From Enoplolaimus lenunculus (Eukaryota; Nematoda; Enoplea; Enoplida; Thoracostomopsidae), in contig JASANG010001204.1 of NCBI GenBank assembly GCA_030248215.1, forward strand, positions 1 through 64,000: a stretch of 64,000 nucleotides of DNA, in the 5' to 3' direction. A program made the translations under genes and the position numbers. The stretch's first letter is position 1. Each line of letters starts with the position of its first letter. Below are positions 22,313-33,121 of the stretch, in pieces. The notes under the pieces were generated by a model that was not told the origin of the DNA, searched no databases, and saw only the letters and a program-made list of their open reading frames with translations.

Positions 22313-22707
22313 AGGCTTATAAAATGGCTTACGTATACCAAACCATAAGTGTTTGGACTTTGGCTTGTGGCTAAGTCCACGCCAAAGCCTAAGCCTTCAT
22401 GTTAAGTGTGGGAAAGGTGTACAAGAGATTATTTTTCAGATTAGCTGTATTTGATTCTATCGTTTCGAAACGAATGTTTTTTATTTAAATGAACATCATG
22501 TTTGCGTTTATCAAACTAACTTCAATATACTACGTAAACCTAAATCCCAAAAGCTTCTATAGTTCTCTGCACTTTTACGCTTCCCCTACAACCCTAGGCC
22601 TATTCCTAAGTTTAAGCTCAAGCCTAAGCTAAATATTAAGTAATGCCAAAATCGTATCATTTCGAAAACCAGATTAAAAAGTGCTTAAAATTCAAATTTC
22701 AGCTTAC

Positions 22708-23092
22708 GTTGAAGGTTTTGAACAATTGTGAGCACTCCAAACATCTTTTTCATATTTTTATATCGGCGTCGGCGATATTTCTGTCGATGAATATCAGCCA
22801 GTGGATCAATATTTTCCAAACTTCGACCCAAATAGTGAATTTCGTTCAAATAATGCACTCCTACGCTATCAATACACGCAGTTGTTAGTATTAGCCCGAC
22901 AAATATGTACGCTAACGATACTGCAGTATATCGAGTATTTTCAGGCACCAAATCGCCAAATCCAATTTTGAGGACGCTCACAAATGCAAAATAAAACGAT
23001 TCAAATGGAGTCCACGGTTCGTAGCTGGCGAATATCGCAGCTCCGATACCGCAATACAATATTATGATGAGAAATATGACGATTGATGGTAC
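22708..23092 (-). CDS. K2P exon 6, M3, pore 2 and M4
   Basis: Acceptor CCGATTTTCAG; donor CAAC|GTAAGC, leaving one base. It encodes VPSIVIFLIIILYCGIGAAI, EPWTPFESFYFAFVSVLK, IGFGDLVPEN and LAYIFVGLILTTACI, then a basic tail, HRQKYRRRRYKNMKKMFG. The Lys before IGFGD replaces a near-invariant Thr. Confidence 0.88.
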
Positions 23093-26000
23093 CTGAAAAT
23101 CGGAGAAAACTTGACATAAGCCCAATTCACACGTACGTAGCTGCCATTTAGAGCTGCAAATTGTTACACATAAAACTTGCAGCTTCAACTTGCAAGTGTA
23201 ACTTTGTAGCGATGACCTGATGCAACCAGTTTTTATAATAAATTTTGCAGCTGCAACTTGCAACTAATAAAGTACTGCAGCGACAATTGGCATCTGCCAG
23301 TTCTATATTTCGAACGAAACATCTTGCAGCAAGTGGCAGCGGTGTGTTTTTGCCTTTAAATTTTGCACGTGCAAGTTGCAGCTACAAGTATTTACTGTCA
23401 TAAACTTGCACTTGTAAATTTCAGAAGCGACTTCTCGCTGCAAAAATTTACACGTGCTGTGAATGGCGTTTTAATGTAGACTATGCATCTAATGTGTGCA
23501 TTGGTGTGCCAAGTATGTGAAATTAATCAGTCTTGAAATGTTTCCCGACGAATAAAAGTGAGAATTGTCAACGCGAGTGATAGTGAGTGAAATGACAGAT
23601 AAATTTAGGATTTAAAAAGATATTAAATGTTTGAAAGTTTGTGAAAGACCTTTTGTGTGTAAGCAGCCCCTCCCATTTATGGCGTATGGTGAACACTAAG
23701 CACGGCACCAGATATGTGTATATGTCAGATATGAGTTTGGTATTTACTTGTTCGGCACTGCGCGAGATACCGGTAGTGAGTTTATTTCAACTCAGACTGA
23801 AATCACTCAGTCTGAGTTAGGTCTATCAGAACTCATAATGCTGAGCAGATATAACTCATTCTGATATAAATCTATCAACTTTTCCGGAATCAAATCAACT
23901 CACAGTGGGAATCAACTCAACTCAGAGTGAGTTAAAATTTGCTGTTGTTAACTCAGAAATAAGTAACTTTGCGAGTAAGTAGATTAATTAACTCATTGCA
24001 ATTTACAATTTTGTTATGCTCTATGTACCTGCCTATACAAAAAATAGAAATCCATACAGAACAGCTGCCTGCTGATTTTATTCTTGGCGATGCCCGTGGC
24101 TTACTCTACTTGTTTACTTTAATGTATTCAACGTCTTCCAAATTTTGCCAAATGTACTCGGCGATTTCTTCTTGATTCTCGTCTTCATTTTCTTTCATAT
24201 TGAACTCAGGCAAATCTTCTAGTTTTTCGTCCGGTCGCAGAGTTATTATGCCACCCGAGCATGCGAAACGATTCTTGAGCTGTAAATACCGTGGATCGAG
24301 GTTTATGGTCAAAGATTATCATGCCTGCTTTAAAATAAGTTTTCTGATCTGTTTTGTGCAAATTAGTATACCTACCACTACGGCGGTGAATTGCCTGTGA
24401 GGTCATGATTTCGTTCCAATTTTTTCGCTACCAAAATTGAACATATCTGAATACCAATTTAACAATAGATAAAATGACTACATTTTTTGCATAAATAAGG
24501 TAGGAATAGAGATTTTTTCAACGCTTAGGCTTAGAAGTATGTTTAATCTACTGGTACAGCCCCAAAAGTAACATTGGTCGCATGCTGCATAACAAGATAG
24601 AACACTTCAAATTTAAAACAAATCATAATAACTTAATAGTTTTTAGTTTTGAAAATTTTAAACGATATAAAGTAATATGTTTTAATCATAGTGACTCTCA
24701 ACAAATCCGTTCTTTTTACCTTGGTATACGCCAAGTAACTTGTAGTAATTCCAGATGAAACGAATTTGGCTAAATCTGCAATCACGACTAAAAGCAACGG
24801 AATGCCGATCAGACTGTAAAGAATACAGAATATTCTTCCTGGCTGAGATCTTGGTGCAACATTTCCATAACCTGAAAGTTATACAACAAAATTAATTGTC
24901 CTTTATTGTTAAAACTGATTTTAATTTATAGACAGCAACTGAAAATTGTTCATGAACATTGTAAATTCCAAACCAGGTGTCTAATCGTAGCCTTTCAGTT
25001 GCGGAATGTTTAGCATCCCCGCTCAGGTATATGTGAGTTTGACACTTAAACGCGAAGGGGTCACACGTCTTGCGAAGATTTTGTATTTCAGATACGCGTC
25101 GCGTAGTAATTGTTAAACTCAGCGCATTGCGTACTTCACATACACAATTTGCGCAAAGTTGCTTATTGTTACTCTATGTGAGAAGGGGTTAAAACAAAGC
25201 TACACGCGAGCTACGCATACCTGCGAGAAACGCGGACCGGGTAAATTTTATACATCTGTATGCCCGCCGGTAGAAAATTTTAAAATACGGTAGAGCACAA
25301 CAAGTGGTCTGCCCATTGCTCCTGTAGAACGTCGAGTCCTGTCTCTGGTAGAATTTTTGCTGGAGGGCGACGCGATTTTGTTACTGACATTTTTCGCATT
25401 TTATAAATGTTGTGTAGTTCATGAATTTGTTTGTACTGCCAAAGGTGGTGATAACGTTTGGGGCGACGTGAGAGACGCTTTCTACCATTGGTTCAAGCGT
25501 AGCAAAATATTTTTACCTCCAGTTCGAAATTTGTAATTTCAAGACTTTTTCTAAAAATGCCCAAGAAAATTTCACGCTTTGCTCTAAAAACTTAACAAAT
25601 TTTTAGTGTTACGGTTAGCATTGTCCTACTGTCTGTCATGTGGAACACTGCCATATAAACGTCCATTTTCAGCTCTCCGAAATTGTCCACAACCACCCGC
25701 CGGAAATATCCAGGTCCCAAGAACCTCGGAGGTGGACTCGTTTTTAACGCTTTTTTCAAATCTTTCAGCTTAATCTTAATCTTTGGTTATGTCAAAAGCT
25801 GAAAAGTTTGACGACTGTGGGCGAATGTCAATAAGAGTACGAAATTGTTGTTGTTATATTTTTAGAATACCTAAATTCCGAGTCAGTAGTGGATCCAGGA
25901 TCTCAAAATGGGGGGGGGGGGCAAAATTTCACAGGTAATAAACTTATTTTTGACCCATACTGTAGTGACCCAAATAAAAGGGGGGTCCCGATTGTAGGTG

Positions 26001-29000
26001 GCTCTGCCACTCTTAAACCTTTTTCAAACTAAAAACTAAAACATAAATTAAAACCAAATATCAAAACCACACCTTAAGGGAGTCCCTGGCTCCACCTAAT
26101 CTCTCCTAGAACTTAAGTTAGGCATAGGCGTTGCTACAAGGCGTAGAAATTAGTAAAATTATGCTATGGCGGCTGTGTCCGCAATGTCAAACTTACCTGG
26201 GCCCTGCGTGGCCGTAAAGTATCTGATGAATAGTGTTGCATAACATGTTGGCTATATTTGCGGCTAAAGACATAGCTAGGCTATGTCAGCACCAAAATGG
26301 TGCTTTGTGATTGGACATAATTGTTGTTGTTGTAGGTATGGTGTTGTGCAGGGAAAGGTGTACCGGGTGTGTGGCTCTGGACCTCAACCGCACAGCGGAC
26401 ACCCAATTGTGGGTGTCGGCGAAATGCAAATGAGGTCGAGATGCAAACAGGGGTAGCCAGGACCGGAATCATTATCAGACTTGAGCTAGTACGGATCGGT
26501 CGTGTTATTTTTCGGCGAAATCTGCGTAATCTTTATCTTTTATTTGTGGAACGTGTTACACGGTTGGACTTTGAACGGAGCTTTGGTAAGTAGGGACTTA
26601 GTTGAATTCGGTTAGGAACTGTCACGGAGGCTAAAGGATGTGAAGGAAATCAGGCATTACGGATATAGTTGTGTGCGCAAGGCGCGGAAATTAACCCAGT
26701 ACTGGATACTGGTGTCATGTGCTAAGGGAGAACTTGGGATAAACCGGAGAACCTGGGAAAAGTAGTTTAATAAATCTAACGGGGTTAGATTTATTATTCT
26801 ACAACGGCTTGGCCAAATCTAACGGGGTTAGATTGGTCGGAAATTTGGTGTAACTGTAACGGGGTTAGAGTGCACGGTTTAACCGGGTGTAATTCTAACG
26901 GGGTTAGAATTGCACGGATTCTGGAAAACGGCAAAAGTATTGGGAACGGTAAAGCCAGTGGCTGGATTAAACCAGATTCAGACGTCGGCTTTAAGGATTC
27001 CGGCTCAGGTTGCCAGTTAAATTGCATAACCTGTGATTTACTGGTGTTAAATATTGGATATTGGTATTATACAGGATTGGGGTTGGGGTTTTAGTAAACA
27101 TTTACCGGCCGCGTTTTACTAAATCAGAGCGATAAGCATACATGGAGGAAAGAACTATACAGGCGATACAGGATACAGGCTTGAGTCAAAATCACGAACT
27201 TCTCACACCCATTTTGAGTCCCAATTAATAGCAGTCCGTATCCGTATTCAGGGAACAAAACTGAATGTGGGACAAAACTACGTTGCTAAATTGATGTTGG
27301 ATCCGTTAATTTTAGCAATATTCTATCAAGTGTTGTTAAAAATCCTCTGTCGTGTACAAATTTTGCAAAAAACGATACATACATATAATTACCAAGTGTA
27401 GATGAGCGCTGTTAGACAAGAGTATGCAACTGAACCCGGTTTGTATGGTACAACAGGTGCCAGCGAGCGCTGTGTAATTCTCTTAACACCTCATTTTGAG
27501 CGTCTTCTATGACTGAAAATATGTGCATAAAAGAAATGACAAAGATGTCAGTTACTAAGACTCTAATGTTAGCATTTTAGCAGCGCGTATACAGAATACT
27601 ACACAATATGTTATAACGAAACTACATCCACCCCAGAATAATTGACGGACATCGGCGAAAAACGCAACACATGCAGGGTACATTCATTTTGTACGGTACG
27701 TAGCCAGTTGCATACTCTTGTCTACGCAATATCCGCTTTTGCTATTACCAACTGTAGTAATAAGACTACAAATAAACGTAATGACGGTTGAAAATTGATC
27801 CAACTGAACATCTTCAAGTTCGGTTGAATTTTCATTGGACATCGAATCGATGGTCGATGCGCGTACTTGCCCTGATTTATAAGTGTCATAAATGTTGTTC
27901 ACGAACTGTTCAAACGCTTGTTCGCCGCGTGAAATATTTTCGTTTGCCTAAAAGCGTTGTTGTAACTCGTAGTTAAAAAATTTTCAAATTTAATTCTAAG
28001 TTAACCACAATGGCGGTTCCATGAGGGGACACCCTGGCCATGCGCCCCCCCAACAGCATCTCGACAAAAAGTATATAACAATTTTGTGACGACAATAGTT
28101 CGTGGTTTGTGTGTGGGTCAAAAGTAAGTTTATTACCTATGAAATTTTGCCCCCCCATTTTGAGATCCGGGATCCGTCACTGGTTAACCAGTTCCACATA
28201 CATCCCTGTACCAAAAAATTTGCTGCAGAAACTGAGATTAATTGTTGGCAAATTATGGTCATTAATTTGTATCTGACGGAACTGCATTGCGTTTGTATTG
28301 TGATCGTTTTGCAGGTCGAACAATTCTGAACAAAACATGAAACTTTTTCTTTAGAGCTGAAAAGCAGTAAAATTTACAGTTGTGAATAAATGTCCTAAAT
28401 TTAAGTTAAGACTACACGAAAAACCAAATTAAATTTTATACAAGATTGTTTTAACCGGTTTGTAATTCTTTTTAATACGCGAAAATTTTGAGAAATTTTT
28501 TTCAGCCTCAATCTGATGTACCGATTTCAACTCAAACAACTGTTGCGATAATTGTTGTTGCAGTTTGAGCAAACGCCGCGTTGCATTGCGTTTTGTTTCA
28601 TGCTGGTACCCGCGTTCAATACTTTGGAATATTGACGCACCAATCACAATGAACAATGTCGATCCCAAGACTAGACCAATGTGAGGGGCGGCAAGTTTGA
28701 GTCTCTACAAATAACGAAGTAAAACATTCACAGCGATGTCATGTAAGTTTAGTTTTTAACAATATAGCCAATTCACCCGAGGTATTTTGCTTGTCCCCAT
28801 AAAATGTTTAAATCACTAAGATACCGGCTCCGATAAAATATATGGTTGTTATATAAATGTAAGTGGGATTTCAGAAATCCAGTCAATCAGTATTAACAAA
28901 ATTCATATTTCAAACTTTTCAATCAAATGTTCGCCGATTTTGTGTCAAAACATTCCGCACACAAAATATATATATCACAATTCAATACTTCTTTTAAGCT

Positions 29001-29159
29001 AAGCTTTTCCACCGAAACACTGCCCGTGGACGAAATTCGAGACTTCTTTCGAGCACTGTACGCTTGATAGCCGTTTGAAACAGGAAGTCGATGAACACTG
29101 TCGCTGTATGATGGTATCCGGTGGGAAACTTTTCTTTCTTGTTGCTGACCTTTGTCCAT
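22708..29159 (-). CDS. Two-pore-domain potassium (K2P) channel, 6 exons
   Basis: Exons 29159-28989, 28456-28704, 27947-27749, 24871-24720, 24279-24118 and 23092-22708 (minus strand) join with matching phases and give about 439 residues. A cytosolic N terminus (1-60) is followed by M1 (about 63-86, IGLVLGSTLFIVIGASIF), a long outer cap loop with Gln/Leu-rich helix, pore 1 with TTVGYGN (204-210), M2 with the family motif LIGIPLLLV (227-235), an acidic M2-M3 loop (258-311), M3 (SIVIFLIIILYCGIGAAIF), pore 2 with KIGFGD (353-358), and M4 (AYIFVGLILTTACI). K2P channels are plasma-membrane dimers that set resting potential. Odd: pore 2 has Lys353 where the filter Thr should be. The last exon ends at a GTAAGC donor (22702-22707); if unspliced it stops ten codons on at 22685. 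I cannot assign a KCNK subtype. Confidence 0.85.
23115..23472. mobile_element. AACGCCATTCACACGTG-type MITE next to K2P exon 6
   Basis: Left end CCCAATTCACACGTACG and right end CACGTGCTGTGAATGGCGTT are inverted. Inside are many copies of CTTGCAGCTGCAACTTGCA-like words in both orientations. Part of a second copy is at 42240-42376, ending GCACGTGTGAATGGGGCGTT. It lies in the intron, 23 bases from the exon acceptor. Confidence 0.7.
23760..23955. repeat. ACTCAGA/TCTGAGT-rich foldback
   Basis: AACTCAGACTGA and TCAGTCTGAGTT form an inverted pair at 23789-23820, and AACTCA/TGAGTT words recur through 23950. It is a dispersed or local repeat in a K2P intron. Confidence 0.5.
24118..24279 (-). CDS. K2P exon 5, acidic M2-M3 loop
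   Basis: Acceptor GGTATTTACAG, donor GTAAAC, 54 codons, phase 0 at both ends. It encodes LKNRFACSGGIITLRPDEKL then EDLPEFNMKENEDENQEEIA. It fits between exons 4 and 6 in position, strand and phase. Being a multiple of three, it could be skipped without breaking the frame. Confidence 0.7.
24720..24871 (-). CDS. K2P exon 4, filter 1 and M2
   Basis: Acceptor TAACTTTCAG, donor GTAAAA, 152 bases. It encodes YGNVAPRSQPGRIFCILYSL then IGIPLLLVVIADLAKF. The intron placed within the GYG codons of pore 1 is common in animal K2P genes. Confidence 0.9.
25000..25192. mobile_element. Diverged, truncated TTAA-type MITE
   Basis: The right end CTATGTGAGAAGGGGTTAA matches the elements at 17 kb, as do CTCACGTCTTG-like CACACGTCTTGCGAAG and TAATTGTTAAACTC. 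The left end is not recognisable. A piece of the same family is at 37465-37560. Confidence 0.6.
25888..25965. repeat. TGGCGGATCC-type MITE fragment
   Basis: AGTAGTGGATCCAGGATCTC, a run of G, and GGTAATAAACTTATTTTTGACCC (split here for length) match, inverted, one end of the full copies at 28005 and 59616. It abuts the next transposon at 25960. Confidence 0.6.
25993..27207. mobile_element. Possible solo LTR, fossil
   Basis: About 1215 bases inserted in a MITE. It begins TGTAGG and ends TCTCACA (TG...CA), and the flanks CCCGAT and CCCATT are compatible with a short, aged target duplication. It contains an AATAAA near 26770 and no coding. The family is unknown; it could also be another kind of insertion. 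It is old enough that the flanks differ. Confidence 0.35.
26773..26911. repeat. Four spaced TCTAACGGGGTTAGA hairpins
   Basis: AAATCTAACGGGGTTAGATTT (26771-26791, split: arms AATCTAAC and GTTAGATT) and variants at 26815, 26854 and 26892 are perfect or near-perfect palindromes around GGG, 38-43 bases apart. They lie inside the possible LTR. Confidence 0.85.
27749..27947 (-). CDS. K2P exon 3, cap and pore helix 1
   Basis: Acceptor ACGCTTTTAG, donor GTAATA, 199 bases, leaving one base. It ends FSTVITFICSLITTVG, the pore helix and first half of filter 1; the next exon supplies YGN. NIS and NST are possible glycosylation sites on the outer side. Confidence 0.85.
28005..28187. mobile_element. TGGCGGATCC-type MITE
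   Basis: From AATGGCGGTTCCATGAGGGG to GGGATCCGTCACTGG, with ACAATAGTTCGTGGTTTGTG inside. It is nearly the same as 59616-59788. It lies in the K2P intron between exons 2 and 3. Confidence 0.8.
28456..28704 (-). CDS. K2P exon 2, M1 and start of the cap
   Basis: Acceptor TTATTTGTAG, donor GTTAAA, 83 codons. It encodes RLKLAAPHIGLVLG and STLFIVIGASIFQSIE (M1 ending with the usual Glu), then RRLLKLQQQLSQQLFELKSV, likely cap helix 1. Confidence 0.8.
28989..29159 (-). CDS. K2P exon 1, cytosolic N terminus
   Basis: The ATG at 29157-29159 opens MDKGQQQERKVSHRIPSYSD; 57 codons end at a GTATTG donor in phase 0. A possible acceptor (ACATTCAG) just upstream suggests a spliced 5' leader. The segment is basic and Ser-rich, as expected for a cytosolic start before M1. 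Confidence 0.65.
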
Positions 29160-31960
29160 TTTGATTCGACAAGAGCACACCTGAATGTTTGTTTGTGCTT
29201 GAATTCTGCCGCTTAGAAATGATAATCGCCGTTGCGCAAAGGCTAAAAATACACAAGTATACAGTAGTACAACATATTCAGCAAAGGTGCATTGTGCAAA
29301 AACTCATTATTGATCAACGTAGAATAAGCTGAACACTTTTTTAACCACTTATTATTAAAACAACGCAAAAGCAACCTATACCTTTAACCCATTGCTGCAT
29401 AGAGTATACAATGAGCTATAAAAAGCGCAAATTGTAAACGTAAAATGATACGCAATGGAGAGAAATTCTGCAAGATGTGAAAGCTAGCCTTAATTAGCTT
29501 TGAGATGAAGTAAAAAAATATTTACGCGAGAAACAATTGAGAGTTCAAGAGTTGAAGTACTCGTTTGCAACAGAATCTCATGTTATCTTGAAAGCATTAC
29601 CATTTTGTCAAAAAAACGTGTTTTAAGCGCTTTGTGAAAGCTAAAATTGAATATGATATCAAAACTTAGTATATATCGCGACACTTACCAGATAACGGAA
29701 ATTGTTGAAAAAATGACACAAGCGAAGTTGACATTGCACAGTATGCCACAGGTTAGTATGAAATAATGGGACCCTTAGCTTAAAATTTTAGGCTCACACT
29801 GGCCGCTAATTTATAATTCCTTTCTATTTCTCTTAATTAAAATGATAGTTACCGAGAGCTTCAAAAAAATAACGAACGAATATAAGAATGGTTCAAGCAA
29901 TACTGTCGAACTTTTTAGAAATAAATCGTTTCAAAACAAGAGCAATTTTGAGCAATAACAAAGTCCAAATTCCATTGGCACTAAAACATTCTGGTATTAC
30001 AGATATCTATTTAACTGTTTAGTCAATTTTAGAAGAAAACTTGGTTTAAGATTTTGAACACGTCATCATTAGCCAATTTACAATATTTTCAAAGCCACTA
30101 AGCTTTGAACCATTCTTCTAAAAACTCTCTTGTGACAATCTTTGCCAAATTGTCGTTCCAAACGTGTCAACTGTCACAGCAATTTTAAACTGACATTTAA
30201 AATAAAATGATGTGTAACTTTCACAATATGTTGTGTACACCAAGTAACATTTTAAAAGGTAGGGTAATTGATACTAAAGGTATTTGGCGGATCCGTAGCC
30301 AAGGAGGGGAAGGGGAGGTCCGCTCATCCTGGAAAATTTTGTTCCCCCTAGAAATTTTTCTACCTTGCTTCTAAGTCATTGAAAACCATTGATTGTCACG
30401 GCTGAAAATTTTTTAACCCCTCCTCTAGCAAGGTGAGTTGGCTACAGGCTTGCTTTTTGGTTTCAGTAGCTAGTACACACAAGCTTTTTGGCTTTAGTGT
30501 GCCTGTGCCAGCAACTGAATCGAAAAATCTTCAGTGTCCATCACACTAAAGCCAAAAAGCTTTCAAACTGTACTCAATGATTTTCACTGTATGCAGAAAT
30601 GACTTGCTGCTGCGCTGTAAACCTAAAAAGTTTCTGTTCCAAAGTTTCATACAGGAAATACATGGAAAATGAGTCAATTGCTTACCGTAAGTTTTTACTT
30701 AATTTTGGCTTCTTCCTTGTCGTTGTATTAGTTAGCACACAAAATATTACTTTTTTTCTGATAATCTGAAGTATATATAATAATCGCTCTAAACAAAAAA
30801 TAGCCAAAAACTGTTGAAATTTATGTTGTCAAATACAATAAAAACAAAAATCTACCTGCCCACTCTCCCCTCTAATAAATTAAAATGAGCTATTCCGTCT
30901 GTTCTGTGAAATTTGTGTATATTACTTAGGTCAATCTGTTATTCGGACCAATTACCAATTGGCCGACGACAATCTTATATTCGCAGCAAATTTGGACTAG
31001 GCCAAATAGCGAGTGCGAGATTTCGCAAAACAACAGTGATGTAAAAATCAAACGCTGATTGGTTAACCGTATTGGGTTTGTCCAAATAATCAAATCTGAT
31101 TGATCTATAAGTTCAATAACAATTTACCCCAGGCCATACTGCTATTACATAAAATAGCAGATTGGCCTATGCCAATTAGTAATTAGCCTGGATAGCAGAT
31201 TGGATTACGACATACTCATTTCATCGACATAAAATACTTGTTGCCGGCTTACGTACATCGTCATCGTGGTGGTTTAAAGCCCTTTGCTGCCTAAATAATC
31301 TTCATTACAGTCGTAACTTGTATTCGGTCCGGTGTTACATAATCATATTTTGAATAATTTTGTAAGCTGTTACAGGCCAGATGGGAAATTTATAAAGAGG
31401 TAGGCATAATTTAGGACACAGTATTTACGAGTTTACATTTCGTCATGCTTGGTAATTCTGGGTTTAAGAGCTCGGGTTGAGGTCACCCCTCTGCCCTGAT
31501 ATTTTGTTAGAAAAATGTCAAAATGAAACAGCTCTATGTTTTCAGAGACTAACGAGAAAATAAGACATCCCTATTCGTCACAAGTGTTAAAATAGGATAG
31601 CAACATATTATAGTTGAAAAATCGCAAAAAGTTTCAGATATTCACTGAGGAAATGGGACGGTTCTTGTTTTCACGGGAAAACTAAAATTGGAACAGCCAT
31701 GTTTTGGACAACTAGGAAAATCAGGCTTTAGCCTGTGTGGCTCATATGACAGCTCTGACAAAAACATAATGAATTTTGAACCCTGGCATTGTCGGGTGCT
31801 CCGGTCAGTTTTTTATAATAAAATGCTTCGTGAAAGAAAAATCGGCAGCAATGAAAAATTATCGCATAGTTTCAACCAAATTAAGTTCGGACCATCTGGT
31901 GTTCGATAAGAAGTAAGTTCAATGATCCAAAAAACAGAAGAATTAACCCGTCAAATTAAA
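29160..31960. other. Intergenic, upstream of the K2P start
   Basis: AT-rich. It contains a CAGGCCCGTAGCC-type MITE (30290-30456) and, at 31640-31720, one unit that looks like the 70-bp minisatellite monomer in inverse orientation (AAATGGGACGG, TTTTCACGGGAAAAC, GGAACAGCC). I see no exon. Confidence 0.35.
30290..30456. mobile_element. CAGGCCCGTAGCC-type MITE
   Basis: From GGATCCGTAGCCAAGGAGGG to AAGGTGAGTTGGCTACAGGC, with TTGCTTCTAAGTCATTGAAA inside, as in the copies at 52 kb. Confidence 0.7.
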
Positions 31961-32065
31961 AACACAGCTTAGGCTTAAGCTACGGTTTAGTTTTAAAATT
32001 ACGTATAGAAAACAGCTTAATTAAGCCTAAGCCTTTATCGAAACTTAACGTTAAATGCGTGAACA
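31960..32065. repeat. TTAGGC-family fragment
   Basis: Contains ACAGCTTAGGCTTAAGCTAC and AATTAAGCCTAAGCCTTTATC in inverted relation. Confidence 0.55.
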
Positions 32066-33121
32066 AAATTGCAAACGCCAAAAAAACTGCACTAAGTATG
32101 CTCCATTTAAATATTTCGTTGTGTGCTAAATCTCGAACTGTAAAGGCTATACCATTGTTTCTCTAATTAAAGTAATGTTTTGTAGAATTTTTACTACTCC
32201 TATTCTTTTGGGAAATCTTGACCAAAAGGTGCTCAGCAAAATAGATTAAAGGAACTCTAACCTAAAATGTGTTCAACCTGAAGCGAGAAGCGTAGCCAAT
32301 ATTTGGATTAGCGGGTGCTTGCGAAAAAATCCTAAAAACCTTAAGTAAAAGTTGCAAGACTCGTCGAATCCCTAGCGGACTACGCCTTCGCCTGCGACAG
32401 AATATAGTAATTAAAGAAACAAAACCCACTTTGAACATAGACGGGTCTACTCCAACTTTATCCAATCTCAATTAGCAACCTCACAGTAGTGCATTGTTTG
32501 TTTGTGTTTATTTTGCCATTCAACATACGGTTTGTTTACATTTTAAAGTAAATCACAATATACTAAAATGGGTTTAGTCTTTTTTAACGGCGACTGCCTT
32601 TGCCTTTAGGAGCATTAAGAGTAACCCGTGTCTAAAAGACATGCAACTGCTCTAAAATCACAGCCGAAACATTTCAGGGAAAGGGGGTGCGGCCCCAAAT
32701 GAGGACATATTTGATGTCGTCCAGGCTAAAAATTTATCGAAAAAATTCAAACAGTTCTGTATTTGGAACGTTTTTCTTGGTTCCACTATAAATTTGACTG
32801 CACCGTTTTAGTAAGTATTCCTGATTGCGGCCTGTCGAAATGAAACCGAGTTTTTTTATATGACATTGAAATAAGTGATTAAAGAACGGTGTGGAATTAG
32901 ATTTTTAGCTCTGATGGACTGTTGTCTGCTCAGATGTTTAAATCCGATTACTGTCTGAAGTTGTCAGTTTGACAAGTTGTTTATATAACGGAGATTAAAC
33001 TATGAGTAGAAGCGAATGGAAAATAAAAGGTTAAAATAACCGATTTGCGTTAATTTATGAGAAATTGTACAATTTACGGAAAATACGTCTTACAATAATC
33101 TCGGCAAATAACTCGCAAAAC

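Larger units (their letters stand above)
25960..27242. mobile_element. CTGTAGTGACCC-type MITE, copy 4, interrupted by an insertion
   Basis: The left part, CTGTAGTGACCCAAATAAAAG, stops at about 25992. The family core resumes at 27208 with CCCATTTTGAGTCCCAATTA and AGTCCGTATCC. About 1.2 kb of unrelated sequence lies between. The right half is truncated at about 27242. Confidence 0.75.
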
